From contig NZ_BMTR01000020.1 of the NCBI RefSeq assembly GCF_014649775.1, positions 1 through 64,000 on the forward strand: a stretch of DNA of 64,000 bases, written 5' to 3'. A program made the translations under genes and the position numbers. The notes under the pieces were generated by a model. That model was not told the DNA's origin. It made no database searches and saw nothing but the letters and a program-made list of their open reading frames with translations. Positions within the stretch are counted from its first letter, which is position 1, and every line of letters begins with the position of its first letter. The DNA is from Streptomyces longisporoflavus (GTDB taxonomy: Bacteria > Actinomycetota > Actinomycetes > Streptomycetales > Streptomycetaceae). Below are positions 59,348-64,000 of the stretch, one piece after another.

Positions 59348-60394
59348 CTACCCGACCACGACCACCCCCACATACGAAGCCCCCGCCACCACGACCCACG
59401 CACACAGCCCAAGCGCCGCCACGCGCCCGCCCGTTCGGGTGAGGGAGGGCAAGTCCACCGCCGCGCCGAGGCCGAACAGCGCCGCTGCCAACAGCAGTTC
59501 CTGGACGTGGCCCGCCAGGTCCAGTGCGGAACCCGGCAACCAGCCCGCGCTCCGCACCGCCACCATCCCCAAGAACCCCGCCACGAACAGGGGCAAAACC
59601 GGCGGCCTCGGCTTCCCTGCCCCGCGCGCCACAGAACGGGCCCGCAGTGAGAGACCCACCCCCGCCACCAGCGGCGCAAGCATCGCCACCCGCATCAGCT
59701 TCACCAGGACCGCGTCCCCCAGCGCCCCCGCCCCGGCGGTCTGCGCCGTGGCCACCACCTGCCCCACGTCGTGCACGCTCGCCCCGGCCCACCGCCCGAA
59801 CTCGGCGTCGGTAAGACCCAACGGGCCCTGCAACAGCGGGAGTACGGCGATGGCGAGCGTCCCGCAGAGCGTCACGAGCGCCACCGAAACCGCCGCGTCC
59901 CGCTCCTCGCTCTCCGTCACCTGACCGACCGCGCCGATCGCGGACGCCCCGCAGATCGAGTAGCCGGTGGCGATCAGGAGCGGCTGGTCGCCGGGCAGCC
60001 CCAATCGGCGGCCGAGCCACCACGTCCCGAAGAACGTCGCGGAGACCACCCCGAGCACCATCGCCACCGTCGCCCAGCCGAGACCCAGGACGTCGTCCAG
60101 GCTCAGCTTCAGGCCGAGCAGGACGATGCCGAGCCGCATCAGCCGCTTTCCGGCGAGGGAGAGCCCCGCCTTGCCCCGGCCTCGTACGAAAGCGCGGGCA
60201 CCCGGTACATGCGCCGCCACGAGCCCGAACACCACCGCCGCCGTCAGCATCGGCACGGCGGGGAAGACGGCGTGCGTCGCCCATGCCGCCGCGACGCCCA
60301 GCGCCGCGAGGGCAAGGCCCGGCGCCGGGTGGCGGCCGGGAGGGGACAGCGGGGAGACGCGGGAGACCTGGTGACGTTGCCCGAGGAGCGCCAT
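59348..60394 (-). CDS. YeiH-family putative sulfate/sulfite exporter
   Basis: 348 residues from ATG 60394, which shares one base with the stop of the upstream gene (TGATG). About ten hydrophobic helices; family motifs include LGIVLLGLKLSLDDVLGLGW, ATGYSICGASAIGAVG and WAGASVHDVGQVVATAQ. The family (UPF0324, Cons_hypoth698) is associated with export of sulfite, sulfate or related anions. It is coupled to a cysteine dioxygenase-like gene, which fits export of the oxidised sulfur from cysteine breakdown. Confidence 0.9.
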   Translation of the reverse strand: MALLGQRHQVSRVSPLSPPGRHPAPGLALAALGVAAAWATHAVFPAVPMLTAAVVFGLVAAHVPGARAFVRGRGKAGLSLAGKRLMRLGIVLLGLKLSLDDVLGLGWATVAMVLGVVSATFFGTWWLGRRLGLPGDQPLLIATGYSICGASAIGAVGQVTESEERDAAVSVALVTLCGTLAIAVLPLLQGPLGLTDAEFGRWAGASVHDVGQVVATAQTAGAGALGDAVLVKLMRVAMLAPLVAGVGLSLRARSVARGAGKPRPPVLPLFVAGFLGMVAVRSAGWLPGSALDLAGHVQELLLAAALFGLGAAVDLPSLTRTGGRVAALGLCAWVVVAGASYVGVVVVG

Positions 60395-60963
60395 CAGCGG
60401 TCGGCCGGCAGCTCGTACACCCGGCGCACGCTGGTGCCGAGGCGGGAGATGTCGGCGCCGTACACATGGATCGATATCGCCCGTTCCGTGCCCGCGTTCC
60501 AGACGCGGTGGATGTCCCCCGGCGGTGCGAAGCCGCAGACCGAACCCTGCTCGTTGACCAGGTCCTCGGTGGCGACGAGATGCGCCGGTGTGCCGGAAGC
60601 CGCAGGCACGAGCCGGTAGCGCCGCTCCTGCTCCGCGCCCTCGTGGACACCGGTGACGCACCAGGAGACGTGGTCGTGGACCGGGGTGTGCTGGCCGGGC
60701 AGCCAGACCAGGCCGACCACGGAGAAGCTGCCGTCGTGCTCGGAGTGCAGCAGATGCTGGCGGTAGCGCTCGGGATCGCCCTCGCACTGCTCGTCGGTGA
60801 GCAGGTCGGCCGTGCCCAGATGCGGCGCGAGCCGTTCGCCGACCAGGTACGCCGTCAGGTCGGGCGGCAGGCCCCGGCCGACGGCCTCGCGGATGCCGGC
60901 GACGAGGGCGTCCATGCGCCCGGTGGTGCGGACTGCGCGGGATGCGGTGATGGATGCACTCAT
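60394..60963 (-). CDS. Cysteine dioxygenase-family protein
   Basis: 189 residues from ATG 60963; ATG 60990 is an alternative. The cupin carries the iron-binding His96, His98 (VHDHVSW) and His152 (GDIHRVW), and Cys102 close to the second His as in cysteine dioxygenases. The expected reaction is cysteine + O2 to cysteine sulfinate. It precedes the YeiH gene, and a LysR gene lies upstream on the same strand. The three together suggest a cysteine-oxidation/sulfite-detoxification unit. Confidence 0.88.
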   Translation of the reverse strand: MSASITASRAVRTTGRMDALVAGIREAVGRGLPPDLTAYLVGERLAPHLGTADLLTDEQCEGDPERYRQHLLHSEHDGSFSVVGLVWLPGQHTPVHDHVSWCVTGVHEGAEQERRYRLVPAASGTPAHLVATEDLVNEQGSVCGFAPPGDIHRVWNAGTERAISIHVYGADISRLGTSVRRVYELPADR

Positions 60964-61040
60964 GAAGGCAGCGTCCTGCCGCTCTTCCATCACGTCCAAC
61001 GACAGTTTCTAAGCCGTACGCCAACTTTTGCTTATGGTTG

Positions 61041-61101
61041 GCCGGTTCGGGGAGCGCCGGACGGCCGGTTCGGGAGGCGCTGGACGACCGGTTCGGGGGA
61101 G
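61041..61101. repeat. 23-bp tandem repeat, 2.7 copies
   Basis: Units start at 61041, 61064 and 61087; each begins with (G/A)CCGGTTCGGG and ends GGACG, the last copy being partial. The repeat stands in the short gap between the LysR gene end (61113) and the cysteine dioxygenase start. Confidence 0.7.
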
Positions 61102-61112
61102 GGGCGTGCGGC

Positions 61113-62018
61113 TCAGCAGCCCACGCGGTTCGCCGCGACCGCCTTCAGTTCCTCCAGCACCAGCGCCGTCGCGGGTATCCGCAGGTGTTCCCTGAGCGCG
61201 TACGCCGAGACCTGCCGGCGCGACGCCGGATCGAGGGCCCGTCCGGTCACCTGGCGGTGGCGCAGGAAGTTGAGGACCAGACCCGGCATCATCGCGATGC
61301 CGAGTCCCTCCGCGACCAGGCTCTGGATGACGAGGTTGTCGTCCGTGGTGAAGGCGATGTCCGGGGCGAAGCCCTGCTCGGCGCATTCGTGCAGGAAGTT
61401 GGCGCGGCAGCGCGGACAGCCCGCGATCCAGCGCTCGCCCGCGAGGTCGACGAGCTTGACGGAGCGGCGCCGGGCGAGTGGATGGCGGGACGGCATGAGG
61501 ACCGTCAACTGGTCCTCCATCAGCGGGATCTCCACCACATCGTCCGGTACGTCCTCGTGCAGGCCGGGGTAGTGGAAGGCCAGCGTGATGTCGCAGTCGC
61601 CGTCCACCAGGCGCCTCAGCGACTCGGGCGGTTCGTTCTCCTGGAGTTCGACGCGCACACCGGGGTGGCCCGCCGCGAGCCGGGCGAGGGCCTCGGGGAT
61701 GAGGGTGGCGTTGGCGCTGGGGAAGGCGCAGATGCGCACGCGACCGGCGCGCAGGCCGGTGATGGCGTTCATCTGCTGCTCGGCGGCGTTGATGTTGCCG
61801 AGGATGATCCCCGCGTGCCGGGACAGCGCCTCGCCCGCCTCGGTGAGGCGCATCCTGCGGCCGACGCGGGTGAAGAGGACGGTGCCCACCGAGCGTTCCA
61901 GCGCCTTCATCTGCTGGGTGATCGCCGGCTGCGTATAGCCGAGCGAGCGGGCGGCGGCGGAGTAGGAGCCGGTACGGACCACTTCGTGAAATGACTTGAT
62001 GTGCCGGGAATCGAACAC
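61113..62018 (-). CDS. LysR-family regulator, likely controlling the cysteine dioxygenase/YeiH genes
   Basis: 301 residues from GTG 62018 (VFDSRHIKSFHEVVRTGSYS). The N-terminal winged helix-turn-helix (SAAARSLGYTQPAITQQMKALE) is followed by a substrate-binding domain. A -10-like TATGAT ends 6 nt before the GTG and no ribosome site is present, so a leaderless transcript is probable. LysR regulators commonly adjoin yeiH genes (YeiE in E. coli), supporting a sulfur-related role. It is upstream of and in the same direction as its presumed targets. Confidence 0.88.
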   Translation of the reverse strand: MFDSRHIKSFHEVVRTGSYSAAARSLGYTQPAITQQMKALERSVGTVLFTRVGRRMRLTEAGEALSRHAGIILGNINAAEQQMNAITGLRAGRVRICAFPSANATLIPEALARLAAGHPGVRVELQENEPPESLRRLVDGDCDITLAFHYPGLHEDVPDDVVEIPLMEDQLTVLMPSRHPLARRRSVKLVDLAGERWIAGCPRCRANFLHECAEQGFAPDIAFTTDDNLVIQSLVAEGLGIAMMPGLVLNFLRHRQVTGRALDPASRRQVSAYALREHLRIPATALVLEELKAVAANRVGC

Positions 62019-62024
62019 GTCTGA

Positions 62025-62055
62025 ATCATAAGCAGCACTTGGGAGCGACCGACAA
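62025..62055 (-). promoter_or_regulatory. Probable leaderless promoter of the LysR gene
   Basis: On the minus strand TTGTCG (62055-62050) is followed after 19 nt by TATGAT (62030-62025), which ends 6 nt before the GTG start. The -10 is very good and the -35 spacing is 1-2 nt long. Transcription would begin at or within the start codon. Confidence 0.5.
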
Positions 62056-62115
62056 GACCCCCTCACCGGCCGCACCTGACCGCCGCCGCAGGCCCTTTCG
62101 GCCATCCTTGACCGC

Positions 62116-63105
62116 GTGAAATCCGACCGGCTGCTCTCCATCCTGCTGCTGCTCCAGACCCGCGGGCAGGTCCCCGCGCATGAACTGGCCGACCGCCTCG
62201 AAGTCTCCGTGCGCACCATCTACCGCGACATCGAGGCGCTCTCCGCCTCCGGCGTCCCGGTGTACGCGGAGCGCGGGCGGCACGGCGGCATCGCGCTCCT
62301 GCCCGGGTTCCGCACGGACGTCACGGGGCTGACTGCGGACGAGTCGCGGGCGCTGTTCATCCTGGCCGCCCGGGGCGCGCACGCCGCACTCGGGCTCGAC
62401 GAGGCGATCGGCTCCGCGCTGCGCAAGGTCATGGCGGCGCTGCCCGCACCGCACCGCCCCGCGGCCGAGTTGACCAGCAGGCGCATCCTCGTCGACTCGG
62501 CGCGCTGGATGCCGGGCCCGCGCGGATCGGACGCGGCCCCCGTCGACCTCGACGTACTGCAGGACGCCGTCTTCTCGGACCGGCGGCTGCGGCTGCGCTA
62601 CCGCCACGGCGGCGAGGACCGGCCGCGCACCTACACCGTGGACCCCTACGGCCTCGTGTCGAAGGCGGGCGTCTGGTACCTGGTCGCCGACCGGCGCGGC
62701 GCCCCGCGGCTCTTCCGCGCCGACCGTGTCCGGGCGGCGACCCTCACGGACCTGCCCGTGCGGCGCAGGGCCGGTGTCGAGCTCGCCGACGTCTGGGGTG
62801 TGCTGAAGCGGCAGGTCGAGGACCGGCCGGTCGCCGTCGACGTGACGGCGCGGGTCGCGCGGGACCGTTTCGCGCAGTTCCTGCGGCTCAAGGGCCAATT
62901 CCTCAGCGAGCCCCCCGAGGACGACGGGAAGAGCGAGTGGATCACCGTCCGTCTCGGCTTCGGGGACATCGGCGACACCCGCACGCTGCTTCCGTTCGCC
63001 GCGAGTGTGGAGGTGCTCTCGCCGCCCGAGGCGCGCGCCGAGCTCGCGGGCGCCGCCGCCGCGGTCACCGGTCTGTACGCAGGAAGCGGATCAGCTCAGC
63101 CGTGA
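62116..63105 (+). CDS. WYL-domain transcriptional regulator (YafY-like)
   Basis: 329 residues from GTG 62116. The N-terminal HTH_11-type domain (about 1-60: LLLLQTRGQVPAHELADRLE, SVRTIYRDIEALSASGVPVY) is followed by a WYL domain (about 150-215, VDPYGLVSKAGVWYLVADRR) and a C-terminal WCX-like domain. Ligand unknown. The 3' end overlaps the convergent hydrolase gene by 41 bp. Divergent from the LysR gene with 97 bp between starts. Confidence 0.92.
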   Translation: MKSDRLLSILLLLQTRGQVPAHELADRLEVSVRTIYRDIEALSASGVPVYAERGRHGGIALLPGFRTDVTGLTADESRALFILAARGAHAALGLDEAIGSALRKVMAALPAPHRPAAELTSRRILVDSARWMPGPRGSDAAPVDLDVLQDAVFSDRRLRLRYRHGGEDRPRTYTVDPYGLVSKAGVWYLVADRRGAPRLFRADRVRAATLTDLPVRRRAGVELADVWGVLKRQVEDRPVAVDVTARVARDRFAQFLRLKGQFLSEPPEDDGKSEWITVRLGFGDIGDTRTLLPFAASVEVLSPPEARAELAGAAAAVTGLYAGSGSAQP

Positions 63106-63907
63106 GCTCGGCGGGCGCGTCCTCCTGTACGAGGTGGCCCGCGCCCCCGATCAGACGGAGCTCCGCGCCGGGGATCAGCCCGGCGAGCTCGTGGCCGCGC
63201 TCCACCGGGATCCAGGTGTCCTCCGTGCCCCAGCAGATGAGGACGGGCAGCGCCACTTCCCCGTACCGGCCCTGGATCTCGTCCGTGTACCGCTGGTCGT
63301 TCTGCTCGATCTGGCGGTAGAAGGCGGGCCTGCCCTCCTCGGTGCACCAGGGCTCGACCAGCCGGTCGAGCACCGCGGGGTGCAGTCCGCGGTGGCTCGC
63401 CGAAGCGATGTACTCCCGCACCAGTGCCTCGTGCAGGGCGGGCGGCAGCTGTTCGAAGACGTCGGCGTTCGCGCCGAGCAGCCGGTAGGCGGGGGAGCCC
63501 CAGGGGGCGAGCGCCACCGGGTCGACCACGGCGAGGCGTCCGTAGCGGGCGCCGTGCAGGAGGTGGGCGCGCAGCGAGACGCAGCCGCCGAAGTCATGGG
63601 CCACGACGGCGGGTTCGTCGAGCCCCCAGTGCGCGAGGAGCTCGGTGAGGACGCGGGCCTGGGCGGCCAGGGTCACGTCCTGCCCGGACCGCATCTGAGA
63701 CGTTCCGTAGCCGGGCAGGTCCCACACGTAGACCCGGTGGTCCCGGCAGAGCGCGCGGGCCACGCCACGCCAGACGTACGAGGAGAAGGGCGTGCCGTGG
63801 ACCAGGACGACGGGCGGGGCGTCCCCGGGACCCAGGGCGCTCCAGCGGACGGTGCCGGTCGGCCCGGCGAAGGTCTGGTCGAGTGTCCAGTCACCATCGG
63901 TCGTCAT
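63065..63907 (-). CDS. Alpha/beta hydrolase with Asp nucleophile (haloalkane dehalogenase/epoxide hydrolase-like)
   Basis: 280 residues from ATG 63907. The oxyanion segment is HGTPFSSYVWRG, resembling HGNPTSSYLWR of haloalkane dehalogenases, and the nucleophile elbow reads AHDFGG with Asp105 in place of Ser. Acid Asp or Glu (GTEDTW) and His258 (GAGHLVQED) complete the triad. An Asp nucleophile indicates dehalogenase or epoxide-hydrolase chemistry rather than an esterase. True dehalogenases need a second halide-binding Trp or Asn, which I cannot assign with certainty. Ends inside the WYL gene on the opposite strand (41 bp overlap). Confidence 0.88.
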   Translation of the reverse strand: MTTDGDWTLDQTFAGPTGTVRWSALGPGDAPPVVLVHGTPFSSYVWRGVARALCRDHRVYVWDLPGYGTSQMRSGQDVTLAAQARVLTELLAHWGLDEPAVVAHDFGGCVSLRAHLLHGARYGRLAVVDPVALAPWGSPAYRLLGANADVFEQLPPALHEALVREYIASASHRGLHPAVLDRLVEPWCTEEGRPAFYRQIEQNDQRYTDEIQGRYGEVALPVLICWGTEDTWIPVERGHELAGLIPGAELRLIGGAGHLVQEDAPAELTAELIRFLRTDR

Positions 63908-63980
63908 GACCGTAAGGCTAGTTGCTCCTTACGGGGACGTCGAGTCCTCGCCCTGAGCCAATGGGGCCGCCGCTGTGCGG

Positions 63981-64000
63981 TCAGCGCTCGTCGAGCCAGT
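63981..64000 (-). CDS. Possible last codons of a gene entering from the right edge
   Basis: The minus strand reads WLDER then TGA at 63983-63981. Five residues are far too few to identify a gene; the call rests on codon style and on the stop being followed by about 75 gene-free bases. Confidence 0.2.

Noticed and set aside
60395..61024. Upstream extension of the YeiH frame to 61024
   Set aside because: That part overlaps the cysteine dioxygenase-like gene in another frame and has no family similarity; the TGATG coupling sets the start at 60394.

Overview
The window is a piece of a Streptomyces (or very close actinomycete) chromosome. The evidence is very high G+C with strong third-position G/C bias, frequent GTG and TTG starts, several secreted peptidases (M4, S1, S8), PQQ-propeller Ser/Thr kinases, lipoboxes typical of the group, and a gene order that from memory resembles the S. 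coelicolor region around glgE-glgP to the glycine-cleavage and oligopeptide-ABC genes. I see no tRNA, rRNA, CRISPR array, IS transposase, integrase or plasmid/phage replication gene, so this reads as core chromosome with a few locally decayed spots.

Layout. 1-10.9 kb: 5' part of glgE (minus), an S8 protease, a decayed SnoaL-like gene, two paralogous PQQ-propeller Ser/Thr kinases (minus) and divergent glgP (plus): an alpha-glucan locus with a signalling insert. 10.9-15 kb: two tandem M4 zinc metalloproteases, the upstream one with an extra P-domain. 15.2-23.1 kb: a heterodimeric ABC exporter pair with one degenerate ATPase site, then an ABC-2 transporter/two-component cluster. 23.1-28 kb: streptogrisin-C-like protease, a LysR regulator and glgX. 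28-34.9 kb: tandem L,D-transpeptidase lipoproteins, an enoyl-CoA hydratase whose start codon lies inside a perfect 15-bp palindrome, an RsbW-like ATPase with a possible TTA-containing leader ORF, and a deacetylase-like/beta-propeller lipoprotein pair. 34.9-40.3 kb: GH25 muramidase, two oxidoreductases, an AraC regulator, and an ECF sigma factor coupled to a membrane protein. 40.3-41.5 kb: a scar of gene fragments closed by a 44-nt perfect palindrome.

41.5-49.1 kb: EF-hand protein, then a serine/glycine module. A tandem glycine riboswitch precedes gcvT-gcvH-glyA-sdaA (minus), which can take glycine via serine to pyruvate. Divergent from it are a P-loop ATPase and two SseB-like genes. 49.5-57.5 kb: a complete oligopeptide ABC operon (permease, binding protein, permease, two ATPases) with an internal hairpin, followed by an M1 aminopeptidase. 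57.5-64 kb: TRIC-type channel, acyl-CoA thioesterase, a long Streptomyces-type intergenic inverted repeat, a sulfur module (LysR, cysteine dioxygenase, YeiH exporter), a WYL regulator and a dehalogenase-like alpha/beta hydrolase.

Most of the region is orthodox. The observations most worth a second look are the palindrome overlapping the enoyl-CoA hydratase start, the TTA-containing short ORF coupled to the RsbW-like gene, the kinase pair inserted in the glucan locus, the deacetylase homologue with a lost catalytic motif coupled to a propeller lipoprotein, the M4 duplication with P-domain gain, the degenerate-site ABC heterodimer and the 40.3-41.5 kb gene graveyard. No wholly new system is proven here.
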